A stretch of DNA of 64,000 bases from Roseomonas sp. (GTDB taxonomy: Bacteria > Pseudomonadota > Alphaproteobacteria > Acetobacterales > Acetobacteraceae), in NCBI GenBank assembly GCA_031180725.1, contig JAPSLO010000002.1, positions 372,001 through 436,000 on the forward strand. The letters run 5' to 3'. Of the stretch, positions 52,526 to 60,282 are shown one piece after another. The position numbers and the translations under genes are program-made. The stretch's first letter is position 1. Each line of letters starts with the position of its first letter. Below the pieces are notes generated by a model. The model did not search any database, had not been told where the DNA came from, and was given only the letters and a program-made list of their open reading frames with translations.

Positions 52526-52876
52526 TCATTCCTTTTCGATCGTGCACTGCAGGGGGTGCTGGTTCTGCCGTGCCAAGTCCATTACCTGGGTCACCTTGTG
52601 CTCGGCGACCTCGTAGGTATAGACGCCGCAGACGCCCACGCCGCGCCGGTGCACATGGAGCATGATTCGGGTGGCTTCCTCGCGGCTCTTGGCGAAGAAG
52701 CGTTCCAGCACATGCACGACGAATTCCATTGGCGTGTAGTCGTCGTTCAGCATGAGCACCTTGTACATCGAGGGCTTGCGCGTGCGCGGGCGGGCCTTCA
52801 CCACCACGCCGGTGTTGGGCCCCTCCGTGCCATTCGCCCCGCCGCCGGAGCCGTTGCGCTTATCCGTGTCGCTCAT
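52526..52876 (-). CDS. clpS: ATP-dependent Clp protease adaptor ClpS
   Basis: A 116-residue adaptor that delivers N-degron proteins to ClpA. The disordered N-terminus (about 1-35) is followed by the core [20 protein letters not shown], which contains the NDD-TPMEFV substrate pocket. [20 protein letters not shown] and the C-terminal LQCTIEKE complete the family pattern. It is the first gene of the clpS-clpA pair. Confidence 0.96.
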   Translation of the reverse strand: MSDTDKRNGSGGGANGTEGPNTGVVVKARPRTRKPSMYKVLMLNDDYTPMEFVVHVLERFFAKSREEATRIMLHVHRRGVGVCGVYTYEVAEHKVTQVMDLARQNQHPLQCTIEKE

Positions 52877-53070
52877 GCCTGCCTTGAGTGCGCGTCGCGT
52901 CGTGATCGCTGTGCCTGGGAGTGCGGTCGCTCGGTCCGATGCCCGGCGCCAGCCGCCGAATGGGCGAGCGGTTCCGGCCAGGCCGTCGCCTGCCCCGCAG
53001 CGCGAGGCAGAGCCAGAATATCGGAGCGCGAGGCCGCGCGTGAAGGGCTTGACGCGACACGACGGTAAGA

Positions 53071-53100
53071 AGGTGGGGTCGCGCTTCCCGCCTGGTCAAG
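53071..53100 (-). promoter_or_regulatory. Candidate heat-shock (RpoH) promoter of clpS
   Basis: On the minus strand CTTGACC (53100-53094) and CCCCACCT (53078-53071) are 15 bases apart. This resembles the CTTGAAA/CCCCATNT heat-shock consensus. It lies about 195 bases upstream of clpS. It is a pattern match only. Confidence 0.3.
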
Positions 53101-53162
53101 GTTTTCCTTGCTCTGGCCCTCGCAACCCGGCGCCATCGGGCATGCGGACCAGGAACGGCGAA

Positions 53163-53209
53163 GGGCCCGGCCCCGCTTCCCCGGTGGTCGGGAAAACGCG
53201 GCCGGGCCC
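53163..53209. terminator. Large inverted repeat downstream of phasin, in the clpS-phasin spacer
   Basis: Ten-base arms GGGCCCGGCC (53163-53172) and GGCCGGGCCC (53200-53209) are perfect, with a smaller CCCG/CGGG stem inside. It is the likely 3' terminator structure of the phasin transcript. The rest of the 450-base spacer (52877-53327) holds no convincing gene. Confidence 0.5.
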
Positions 53210-53327
53210 GAAGCCCTCTGCCCCTTGGGGGGCCGTCACATGCGGGCGTCCCGCCGGCCCATCCTGGCAGCCCGGAGGGCCGTCCCAGGCCGGTCCGGCC
53301 AGGAATGCTGCCGGGGTAGCGGTCTTC

Positions 53328-53834
53328 TCAGACCGCCAGCGGCTTGCCGAACTTCTCGACCGCCAGCGACATGCGCGCGGCGATCGGGGCAGAGACGGTC
53401 TCGGCCAGCTTGAAGGCGGCTTCCTGCAGCTTCGCCGCCTCGCTCATCGAGCGCTCCATGGACGCCTTGGCGAAGGCGGCCTGGATGTCCGCCGCTTCCT
53501 TCAGCGACTTCACCGCGGCCAGCGCCTTGGCGCTTTCCATGGCCTGATCGGTCATCACCTGCGACAGGGCGAAGACCTGCCTGCCGATGTCCTGGAAGCC
53601 GGCAGCGAAGAGCTGCGCCGACCTGCTGACCGCCTCGAAATTGCCGCGGCCGAACTCCGCCGCCTCCTCGGCCGCCTTGAAGAAGCCCTCGGCCGTCCTG
53701 GTCACCTGTTCCATGCTTTTCTCCATCGCCGCGCGGGCCTGGTTCCCGCTGTCCGTCGTTTCGTTTGCGGTCTTGTCCACCGCCGGTGCCGGAAGCATCG
53801 CCACCGCCCGCTTCACCGACTTCTCGCCAGCCAT
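53328..53834 (-). CDS. Phasin family protein (polyhydroxyalkanoate granule)
   Basis: A 168-residue helical protein that coats PHA granules. It is rich in A, E, K and Q with no cysteine. The core FFKAAEEAAEFGRGNFEAVS and QVMTDQAMESAKALAAVKSL show the repeated amphipathic helix of phasins. The N-terminus is lysine-rich. Its upstream region carries two TGC-rich palindromes matching the PhaR recognition pattern, which supports the assignment. Confidence 0.85.
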   Translation of the reverse strand: MAGEKSVKRAVAMLPAPAVDKTANETTDSGNQARAAMEKSMEQVTRTAEGFFKAAEEAAEFGRGNFEAVSRSAQLFAAGFQDIGRQVFALSQVMTDQAMESAKALAAVKSLKEAADIQAAFAKASMERSMSEAAKLQEAAFKLAETVSAPIAARMSLAVEKFGKPLAV

Positions 53835-53999
53835 CCGTCCGCCTCCATCATTGCGCGGCAGGCAGGGCCCGCCGGGAGCCGGACGGCCCCTTGATACGCA
53901 TAGCTCGGCCGGACCCTCCGGCCCTCTGCAGGCGCCGAGCCGAACCTGGCACTCCCCCTCCAGGCGGAACTCCGCCCTCGGGACTCGCCACCCGGCCTT

Positions 54000-54014
54000 T
54001 GCTGCACTGCAGCA
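54000..54014. promoter_or_regulatory. PhaR-like operator 1
   Basis: Perfect palindrome TGCTGCACTGCAGCA, containing CTGC-N3-GCAG. Known PhaR repressors of PHA genes bind this kind of TGC-rich site. It lies about 170 bases upstream of the phasin start, downstream of the predicted -10. Confidence 0.6.
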
Positions 54015-54020
54015 TGACGC

Positions 54021-54050
54021 TAATTAGCGAGGCATCTGCCGCGATTGCAA
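54021..54050 (-). promoter_or_regulatory. Candidate phasin promoter
   Basis: On the minus strand TTGCAA (54050-54045) and TAATTA (54026-54021) are 18 bases apart, bracketed by the two PhaR-like palindromes. Both hexamers are self-complementary, so direction rests on gene position. Confidence 0.45.
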
Positions 54051-54055
54051 GCATT

Positions 54056-54070
54056 TTTTGCAGTGCAGCA
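54056..54070. promoter_or_regulatory. PhaR-like operator 2
   Basis: TTTTGCAGTGCAGCA, an imperfect version of operator 1 with the same TGCAGCA arm and a TGC-AGT-GCAG core. Its centre is 56 bases from that of operator 1, on the far side of the candidate promoter. Confidence 0.5.
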
Positions 54071-54280
54071 TATTCTCAAGGGACACAGCTTCGCGAGGCG
54101 AGGAAACTCTGCCCGTCCGCCACTTTCCCGCGATATAGGAACGTCGTAACTTCTCCCGTTAAGTGTCTGCGGCAACAAATTGTTCCAGCTTTGTGCCTCT
54201 TACGGTGCCGGCCGCGATTCAATAGGCTGGCAAGGCTGGTGCGCCACGGGGGGTGTGTGCGCCGGGGGGACCATACGCCA

Positions 54281-55507
54281 ATGCGCCAACAGCTTGCGAA
54301 GCTGGGGCTGGTGATTCGTGCCAGCCTGCTGGCGGCTGCCGCCTTTGCCATCGTTACGCCAGCCAAGGCGCAGATCGGAAGCTCACGCTACTCCGCCATC
54401 GTGGTGGACAGCCGCACCGGCGATGTCCTCGTCGCGGCAAATCCGGACGAGCTCCGCCATCCCGCCTCGCTGACCAAGATGATGACCCTTTACATGATCT
54501 TCGAGGCGCTGCGCGAAGGCCGGCTCTCGCTCGACAGCCGCGTCCCCTTCTCCGCGGCCGCCGCTTCGCGCCCGCCGTCCAAGCTCGGTATCCCCGCGGG
54601 CCAGTCCATCAGCGTGGAGCAGGCGATCCTGGCGCTTGTCACGCGCTCGGCCAATGACGTCGCCTCGGCGGTGGGCGAGCGGCTCGGCGGCACCGAGGAA
54701 CGCTTCGCCCAGATGATGACGCTGAAGGCCCGCGCGCTGGGGATGTCGCGCACCACCTTCCGCAACGCCTCTGGCCTGCCGGACCCGGACCAGGTGACCA
54801 GCGCGCGCGACATGGCGACCTTGGGCCGCCGGCTGCTCAGCGACTTCGCCGAGCACTACCACTATTTCGGCATGCCGCAGGCACGCATCGCCGGCCGGAT
54901 GATCCGCAACCACAACCGGATGCTGGACAGCTACGAAGGCGTCGACGGGATCAAGACCGGCTACATCAACGACAGCGGCTTCAACATCGTCACCTCCGCT
55001 AGCCGCGGCGGGCAGCGCGTGGTTGGCGCCGTCTTCGGCGGCAGCTCCTGGCTGGAACGCGACCAGCACATGGCCACGCTGCTGGACCAGGGCTTCACCA
55101 GCCTGGGCGTGGCCGTGGCGCGGCAGGATCGCCAGCCGCCGGTGCTGGTGCGCAGCGCCGCAGCGGCCACCGTCTCGCGTTCCGCGGCCCGCAGCCGCGC
55201 CGCGGCTCCGGTGCGCCGGACGGCGTCGCGCAGCACCGCCAGCCGCCCGCAGGCGCGCCCCGCCAGCACCCGCACGGCGACGCGCCCGGCCGCCCGGCCG
55301 CAGGCGGTCTCCACCCGAAGCCAAGCCACCCGGAGCCAAAGCACCCGGAGCCAGCCGACCCGCAGCCGGCCCGCAACCTCCACCCAGACCACGCGCAGCC
55401 GCAGCGCCAGCAGTCAGACCGGCAGTCAGCTTGGCCGCACCGCCGCTCTGCCCAGCCCGGTCCCCGCCCGCGGCACCAGCCCCCTGCGCACCGCCGAGCT
55501 GCGCTGA
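54281..55507 (+). CDS. D-alanyl-D-alanine carboxypeptidase with basic repeat tail
   Basis: A 408-residue exported serine peptidase trimming peptidoglycan stem peptides. The signal peptide is about 1-30 (ending AKAQ). Active-site motifs are S63-x-x-K66 (ASLTK), S123-A-N125 (RSAND) and K225-T-G (IKTGYI). The catalytic domain ends near 285. The remaining 120 or so residues are R/S/T/A/P-rich low complexity, including four tandem TRSQ/TRSR pentamers encoded by a 15-base repeat. The usual C-terminal beta domain and amphipathic anchor are missing. A ribosome-site-like GGGGGGA lies just upstream of the ATG. Confidence 0.9.
   Translation: MRQQLAKLGLVIRASLLAAAAFAIVTPAKAQIGSSRYSAIVVDSRTGDVLVAANPDELRHPASLTKMMTLYMIFEALREGRLSLDSRVPFSAAAASRPPSKLGIPAGQSISVEQAILALVTRSANDVASAVGERLGGTEERFAQMMTLKARALGMSRTTFRNASGLPDPDQVTSARDMATLGRRLLSDFAEHYHYFGMPQARIAGRMIRNHNRMLDSYEGVDGIKTGYINDSGFNIVTSASRGGQRVVGAVFGGSSWLERDQHMATLLDQGFTSLGVAVARQDRQPPVLVRSAAAATVSRSAARSRAAAPVRRTASRSTASRPQARPASTRTATRPAARPQAVSTRSQATRSQSTRSQPTRSRPATSTQTTRSRSASSQTGSQLGRTAALPSPVPARGTSPLRTAELR
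55312..55371 (+). repeat. 15-bp tandem repeat, four copies, in the carboxypeptidase tail
   Basis: Successive units CACCCGAAGCCAAGC, CACCCGGAGCCAAAG, CACCCGGAGCCAGCC and GACCCGCAGCCGGCC encode TRSQA, TRSQS, TRSQP and TRSRP. In-frame 15-base units allow length variation without frameshift. Confidence 0.75.
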
Positions 55508-55547
55508 GAGCGCTGGCGTCCGCCAACAGGCGGAACTTTCCAGAAGA

Positions 55548-55602
55548 TTGACAGCATCCCTTAAGCTGTCGTTCATTTTCGGCGCGCGCCGTATCGCGCG
55601 CC
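55548..55602 (+). promoter_or_regulatory. Promoter-like TTGACA element with downstream palindrome
   Basis: TTGACA at 55548-55553 with GTTCAT 17 bases later (55571-55576). The arms GGCGCGC and GCGCGCC (55581-55587 and 55596-55602) lie at the predicted start. It would drive the proline-rich frame downstream. Confidence 0.4.
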
Positions 55603-55664
55603 GGCCTGCCCCCCCGGGCCGCCTGCTGCCAGAACCGGCAGCCTCCCCGCTTGACGAGGCAGGC

Positions 55665-56093
55665 GTGTCCGGCAGTCCCCACTTCCCTTCCGTCTTCTCC
55701 GCGATCGAGGCGGCAGACTCGCCCTATTCAGGGCCGTCCTGGACCTGGACCGCACCCGGCTTCATGCCGGCGCCGCCCCCCCTGCCCGCGCCGGTCAAGG
55801 CCAGTCCCTTTCCCCTGCCGCTGCCGATCCTGCCGCCGGTCATGCGGGACTTGATATGGGACCATTGGGCGGCCCTCCCGCACCCGGGGCAGCCACCCTC
55901 ACTGACCGTTCCTCCGCCGCCGATAGCCGCCCCCGCCCCATCTCCGGCCGAGGAGACGCCTTTCAACGAAGCGCCCCTCGGCGACGCGTCCCTTGGCGTC
56001 CTGGAGCCGCCCGCCTGGCCCACCAGGCTGGAGCACACAGCCGAGATCCCCGCCCCGCTCCTCTGGCCACCGGAGGCCGACAACCTGCTGTGA
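55665..56093 (+). CDS. Possible proline-rich small protein (doubtful)
   Basis: A 142-codon frame from a GTG preceded by GAGG. The product is proline-rich (PAPPPLPAPVKASPFPLPLP and PPPPIAAPAPSPAEE) with scattered tryptophans and no recognised domain. A TTGACA promoter-like element lies about 110 bases upstream. In GC-rich DNA such frames arise by chance, and the frame continues upstream antisense-free into the carboxypeptidase gene in another phase. I list it because no other gene explains 55508-56104. Confidence 0.3.
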   Translation: MSGSPHFPSVFSAIEAADSPYSGPSWTWTAPGFMPAPPPLPAPVKASPFPLPLPILPPVMRDLIWDHWAALPHPGQPPSLTVPPPPIAAPAPSPAEETPFNEAPLGDASLGVLEPPAWPTRLEHTAEIPAPLLWPPEADNLL

Positions 56094-56104
56094 GGGGCCC
56101 GGCT

Positions 56105-56340
56105 TCAGGCTGAGAGCTTCATCAGTGCCATCGCGGTCGCCCACCGGCACGATGCCGCCCCTTCGCATCGCCGCCGGTTCACCGAGCCCTGCCATGCCGA
56201 AGATGGCCGTGCCGAGCGCCCCGATCCCAGTCCGGATGGCATAGGCGGTGCCCAGCGGAAGGCTGCGCAGGGCCAATCCCAGAAGGACCAGGCTGCCGGC
56301 CAGCGCCAAGGCCACGCCACCTCGTGTTCGCCCGATGAAT
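56105..56340 (-). pseudogene. SMR-family small multidrug transporter, truncated and frameshifted
   Basis: One frame reads GRTRGGVALALAGSLVLLGL followed by ALRSLPLGTAYAIRTGIG and GALGTAIFGMAGLGEPAAMR, which is the central part of an EmrE/SugE-type transporter. The N-terminal first helix with its essential glutamate is missing. After GEPAAMRR the frame changes, and the normal ending ALMKLSA appears in a different reading frame before a TGA at 56105. The gene is therefore both 5'-truncated and frameshifted and cannot make a working transporter. Confidence 0.7.
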
Positions 56341-56362
56341 GCGGGACTGCGCAGGGCGCCCG

Positions 56363-56695
56363 CTATTCCAGCCCGGCCCGGCGCAGTTCCGCCCCCAGCC
56401 GGCCCGTCGCCATCAGCCAGGCCATGCGCAGATCACCGCGCAGCGACCAGAGCGGGTGCTGGAAAGTCGCCGGGCGGTTCCGCTCCACCAGCATATGGGA
56501 CGCCCAGGCGAAGCCATACCCCACCAGCAGCACCAGCGGCAGCCACCACCAGGCGCCCAGCACCGCCACCAGCACCAGCACTGCCAGCGCCAGCCAGGTG
56601 CCCACCGCATGCACCCGGCGTGTCAGCGGCCGGGCATGTTCGCGCAGATAGAGCGGCCAGAAGGCCTCGAAACTGGTCGGGCGCGGATCGCTCAT
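56363..56695 (-). CDS. Mpo1-like (DUF962) membrane protein
   Basis: A 110-residue protein of the Mpo1/YGL010w family. The signature starts FEAFWPLYLREHARPLTRRV, followed by two hydrophobic segments (about 36-63) and SHMLVERNRPATFQHPLWSL. Conserved histidines H20, H29, H67 and H80 are the expected metal ligands of the yeast 2-hydroxy fatty acid dioxygenase. It lies between the SMR pseudogene and a divergent MFS gene. Confidence 0.8.
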   Translation of the reverse strand: MSDPRPTSFEAFWPLYLREHARPLTRRVHAVGTWLALAVLVLVAVLGAWWWLPLVLLVGYGFAWASHMLVERNRPATFQHPLWSLRGDLRMAWLMATGRLGAELRRAGLE

Positions 56696-56844
56696 GCCGC
56701 CCAGATTGCCGCAAGCCGCTGCCTTTGCCAGCCACCGCGGGCCCGGGGACGCGCATGTGATGCAGGGCGCCCTCGCCTTGGGCGCCGAAGCGGAGCAAAG
56801 GCATCGCGCTTCCGGCACGCCCCGCTTCCCTGCACCCTGGCATC

Positions 56845-58449
56845 ATGCGCTTGCCCGCCGCCCTCCTGCCGTTGCGCCATCCTGCCTTCCGGCTGCTCTG
56901 GCTGGCCAATCTGGTCGCCAATACCGGCATGTGGATGCAGAACACGGGAGCAGGCTGGCTGATGACCTCGCTCGCCCCCTCGCCTGTCATGGTCAGCCTG
57001 GTGCAGGTCGCCTCCATGCTGCCGGTCTTCCTGCTGGCCCTGCCGGCCGGCGCGATGGCGGATATTGTGGACCGGCGGCTCTACCTCATCGGGGGCCAGG
57101 TCTGGATCGCGGCCGCCGGCGCGCTGCTGGCGCTGCTGACGCTGCAGGGTGCGATCGGGGCCTGGAGTCTGCTGGCGCTGACCTTCGCCATCGGCGCCGG
57201 CACCGCGATGAATTCCCCTGCCTGGGCCGCGGTAACGCCGGAAACGGTGCCCCGCCAGGACCTAGCCCAGGCCATCGTGCTGAACGGCATCGGCTTCAAC
57301 CTGACGCGCGCGGTGGGCCCGGCGCTGGGCGGGCTGGCGGTGGCGGCGCTGGGGCCGCAGGTTAATTTCGCGCTGAATGCGCTGGCCTTCTGCGTGGTGA
57401 TCCTGGCGCTGCTGCGCTGGCGGCGCCCGGCGCCCCGGTCAGGGCTGCCGAAGGAACATTTCCTTTCCGCCATGCGGGCCGGGGTGGGCTTCGTGCGCGC
57501 CAGTCCGGTGATGCGCGCCACCATGCTGCGGGCGGTGCTGTTCTTCGCGACGGCCGCCTCTGTCTGGGGCCTGCTGCCGCTGCTGGTACGCCAGCAACTC
57601 GGCCTGGGGCCCGAATGGTTCGGCATCCTGCTCAGCGCCATGGGCCTGGGCGCGGTCGGGGCCGGTTTCGTGCTGCCCTCGCTGCGGAGCCTGCTGGATC
57701 GCGGCCGCACCGTCACGGCGGCTTCGCTGCTTGGCGGGGCGGCGCTGGCGTTGCTCGGCCAGGCGACGCATTGGGCCGTGGCGCTGCTGGCCATGCTGGC
57801 CTTCGGCGTCGCCTGGATCGCCGGCGCCTCCACCCTGCAGGCGGCGACGCAGCTCGCCGCGCCGGCCTGGGTGAGGGCGCGTGCCATCGGCATCTATCAG
57901 CTTGGGACCTTCGGCGCGCTGTCACTCGGTTCCGGGGTCAGCGGCTGGGCGGGCGACGTGCTGGGCCTGCCGCTCGCCCTCGGCCTGGCGGGCGGGCTCT
58001 GCGCCGTCTCCGGCCTGTTGACCCGCCGCGCCGCCATCGAGCCGCCGGCGCGCAGCGACACGCCGCCGCAGGGCGTGGTACCGCGCCCGGACCCGGCCGA
58101 CCCCGACCTGACCCGCACCCTGCTGGACAGCACCGGCCGCGTGCTGGAGGAGGTGCGCTACCGCATCGCGCCGCAGGACCGGGCGCATTTCCTGGCCGCC
58201 ATGGCGGAGTGCCGATTTGTGCGGCTGCGCGCCGGCGCATTGGGCTGGCGCCTTTATGAGGACATCGCCCATCCCGACCGCTGGGTGGAACTGTGGGTGA
58301 TGGAAAGCTGGACCGACCACCTGCGGGAGGATGATCGCCTGACCGAGGCGGACCGAGCGGCCCTGGCGCGCGCCGCCGCCCTTCACCGCGGCCCCGACCT
58401 TCCGGAAGCGGCGCGATACCTGAACGTCATGCCGGATATGATACGTTGA
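56845..58449 (+). CDS. MFS transporter of the EntS-like (MFS_3) type with C-terminal soluble domain
   Basis: A 534-residue protein. The first 400 or so residues form a twelve-segment transporter starting LRHPAFRLLWLANLVANTGM, with DIVDRRLYLIGG as the motif A loop. The last 110 residues (after RSDTPPQGVVPRPDP) are soluble and read like a ferredoxin-fold monooxygenase-type domain, with EDIAHPDRWVELWVMESWTD. This two-part layout is known in the family. It is likely an exporter of unknown substrate. It precedes dps by 64 bases on the same strand. Confidence 0.85.
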   Translation: MRLPAALLPLRHPAFRLLWLANLVANTGMWMQNTGAGWLMTSLAPSPVMVSLVQVASMLPVFLLALPAGAMADIVDRRLYLIGGQVWIAAAGALLALLTLQGAIGAWSLLALTFAIGAGTAMNSPAWAAVTPETVPRQDLAQAIVLNGIGFNLTRAVGPALGGLAVAALGPQVNFALNALAFCVVILALLRWRRPAPRSGLPKEHFLSAMRAGVGFVRASPVMRATMLRAVLFFATAASVWGLLPLLVRQQLGLGPEWFGILLSAMGLGAVGAGFVLPSLRSLLDRGRTVTAASLLGGAALALLGQATHWAVALLAMLAFGVAWIAGASTLQAATQLAAPAWVRARAIGIYQLGTFGALSLGSGVSGWAGDVLGLPLALGLAGGLCAVSGLLTRRAAIEPPARSDTPPQGVVPRPDPADPDLTRTLLDSTGRVLEEVRYRIAPQDRAHFLAAMAECRFVRLRAGALGWRLYEDIAHPDRWVELWVMESWTDHLREDDRLTEADRAALARAAALHRGPDLPEAARYLNVMPDMIR

Positions 58450-58513
58450 GTGGTGCAACGCGCCCCGCCCGACCTACGTTCGGGATGACCGATAGAGCCC
58501 TGAAGGAGACGAC

Positions 58514-59002
58514 ATGGCGACGAGGAAGACGGCCAGCCGCAACGACCTGGCCGACAATGCGAAGAAGACCTCGCTGGAGGTGCTGCAGGCGGTGCTGACG
58601 GACAGCATCGACCTCTACAACATGACCCGCCACGCGCATTGGAACGTGAAGGGGCCGCAATTCGTCTCCCTCCATCAGCTCTTCGAGCAGTTCTACACGA
58701 CCCTGGCCACCGACATCGACGACGTGGCGGAGCGGCTGGTGACGCTGGGCGGCACCGCGATGGGCGTCAGTCAGTCGGTTCCCGGCAAGACCCGCCTGTC
58801 GCCCTACCCCACCGAAATCCGCGTGGGCGCCGAGCATCTGGAGGCGCTGCTGGACCGCTATTGCACGCTGGCGAAGCATCTGCGTGAAGGGATCGATGCG
58901 ACCGACGAGGCGGGGGACGTGGATACCGCCGACCTGCTGACGGGCTTCTCGCGCAATATCGATAAGGCGGTATGGATGATGGAGGCCACCGCCGAGAAGT
59001 GA
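58514..59002 (+). CDS. dps: Dps-family DNA-binding ferritin-like protein
   Basis: A 162-residue four-helix mini-ferritin protecting DNA from iron and peroxide. Ferroxidase residues are seen in TRHAHWNVKGPQFVSLHQLF and YTTLATDIDDVAERL. The lysine/arginine-rich N-terminus (MATRKTASRND) could bind DNA. GAAGGAG precedes the ATG. A terminator hairpin follows directly. Confidence 0.95.
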   Translation: MATRKTASRNDLADNAKKTSLEVLQAVLTDSIDLYNMTRHAHWNVKGPQFVSLHQLFEQFYTTLATDIDDVAERLVTLGGTAMGVSQSVPGKTRLSPYPTEIRVGAEHLEALLDRYCTLAKHLREGIDATDEAGDVDTADLLTGFSRNIDKAVWMMEATAEK

Positions 59003-59009
59003 GGCCACA

Positions 59010-59038
59010 GCGCCCGGGGGCGTTGCCCCCCCGGGCGC
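59010..59038 (+). terminator. dps terminator hairpin
   Basis: GCGCCCGGGGGC and GCCCCCCCGGGCGC arms around GTT, eight bases after the dps stop. Very stable stem, no T-run. Confidence 0.65.
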
Positions 59039-59101
59039 ACCACCAAGGGGACCGCCTCCCTGGACCCCATCGACGGAAGGCGTGCCGCATGCGGTGACTT
59101 C

Positions 59102-59445
59102 TCAGCCGCCGAATTCATGCTCTGGCAGCCCGCGCAGACCGACATCCATGGCCAGCACCTTGCCCGCCAGGGTCTGCGCGCGAAGTTCCTCCTCGGACAG
59201 CCCGAACCGCATGGATGTCATCTAGGGCGTGGCGAGATCCGCGCCCCCGAACATCACGCTGGCGGGCTTGCTGAAGGGCAGCCTGATCTCCCGGTCGAAC
59301 CGGCCATCGGGCGTGTAGCGCGCTGCGCTCCCCGTTCACCTCCGCCACCCCCAACCCGCCCTCGGCATCCACCCTGCAGCCATCCGCCTTCCAGGCGGAA
59401 TAGGCCGCCTTCCTGCGGCAGCTCGGGGCGCGTCTCTTCGACTAG
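59102..59445 (-). pseudogene. SMP-30/gluconolactonase-family gene, internally deleted and interrupted
   Basis: Pieces of an SMP-30-like lactonase in mixed frames: LVEETRPELPQEGGLFRL at the 5' side, VDAEGGLGVAEVNGE, RFDREIRLPFSKPASVMFGG and, at the 3' end, TSMRFGLSEEELRAQTLAGK, then AMDVGLRGLPEHEFGG and a TGA. An in-frame TAG (59222-59224) falls where the family reads TLYVTSMR, frames shift at least twice, and the middle of the protein is gone. The 5' side overlaps the stop of the ABC permease gene. A lactonase was probably once the last gene of that operon. Confidence 0.75.
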
Positions 59446-60269
59446 ACCCGCACGCGCGCCGAGGCATGCCACGGGATCAGCAGTCGCCGCAGCGCGCCGA
59501 TCGCGAAATAGAAGACGAAGCCCAGGATCGACATGTGCATCAGCACGGCGAACATCTGGTCCGTCTCGAAGGCATTCAGCCGCGCGATCAGCAGGTGGCC
59601 GAGCCCCGCATTGCCGCCCAGATACTCGCCCACGATCGCGCCGATGATCGCCAGCACGATCCCCACCTCCAGCCCCGTGATCATGTAAGGCATCGCGGAA
59701 GGCAGCTCGAGCCGCCGAAAGACCTGCCAGCGCGTGGCGTTCAGGCTGGTCATCACGTCGCGATGGCCTTCCTCGATGGATTTCACGCCAAGCGCGGTGT
59801 TGGTCAGGATGGGGAAGAAGGCCAGCACCGCCGCCACGATCACCTTCGAGGTGATGCCGAAGCCGAACCACAGCACGAAGAGCGGCACCAGCGCGACCTT
59901 CGGGATGACCTGCGTTGCCACGATGAAGGGGTTCAGCGTCAGCTCCAGCCAGCGCGCGCGCGCGATCAGCACGCCCAGCCCGATGCCGATAACCGTGGCA
60001 TAGGCGAAGCCGGTCAGCGTGGCATAGACGGTCATCCAGGTGTGGTGCCAGGCGCGGGGGTCGCGCAGCATCTCCAGCCAGGCCTCCCACACCGCGATCG
60101 GCCGCGGGAGGATCAGCGCGGAGACGTTCTCGACGCGCACATAGGTGTCCCAGAGGAAGATCAGCAGCGCCACCAGCACGGGCGTGGTGATCCAGGGCAG
60201 CGCGCCTTCCTTGGTGAAGGCGCGTCGCGCCAGCTGGGCCGGCGGGGTGGCAGGATCGCGTTCCGACAT
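59442..60269 (-). CDS. NitT/TauT-type ABC transporter permease
   Basis: A 275-residue inner-membrane permease with about six membrane segments. The coupling-loop EAA motif region is LNATRWQVFRRLELPSAMPY. Other typical stretches are VIPKVALVPLFVLWFGFGI and GEYLGGNAGLGHLL. It is the last intact gene of a four-gene operon with the receptor, an isochorismatase-family enzyme and the ATPase. Its stop codon lies at the border of the decayed lactonase. Confidence 0.92.
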   Translation of the reverse strand: MSERDPATPPAQLARRAFTKEGALPWITTPVLVALLIFLWDTYVRVENVSALILPRPIAVWEAWLEMLRDPRAWHHTWMTVYATLTGFAYATVIGIGLGVLIARARWLELTLNPFIVATQVIPKVALVPLFVLWFGFGITSKVIVAAVLAFFPILTNTALGVKSIEEGHRDVMTSLNATRWQVFRRLELPSAMPYMITGLEVGIVLAIIGAIVGEYLGGNAGLGHLLIARLNAFETDQMFAVLMHMSILGFVFYFAIGALRRLLIPWHASARVRV

Positions 60270-60282
60270 CTGCTCCCCCGCC

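Noticed and set aside
49834-52665. A 943-codon frame antisense to clpA.
   Set aside because: The opposite strand encodes an unambiguous ClpA with both AAA domains; the antisense product is a low-complexity shadow.
52877-53327. A non-coding RNA gene in the clpS-phasin spacer.
   Set aside because: The strong inverted repeat is explained as a phasin 3' terminator, and no promoter-terminator pair defines a separate transcript.
55260-55400. Possible CRISPR array from regularly spaced repeats.
   Set aside because: The 15-base units are contiguous with no spacers and are in frame within the carboxypeptidase gene.
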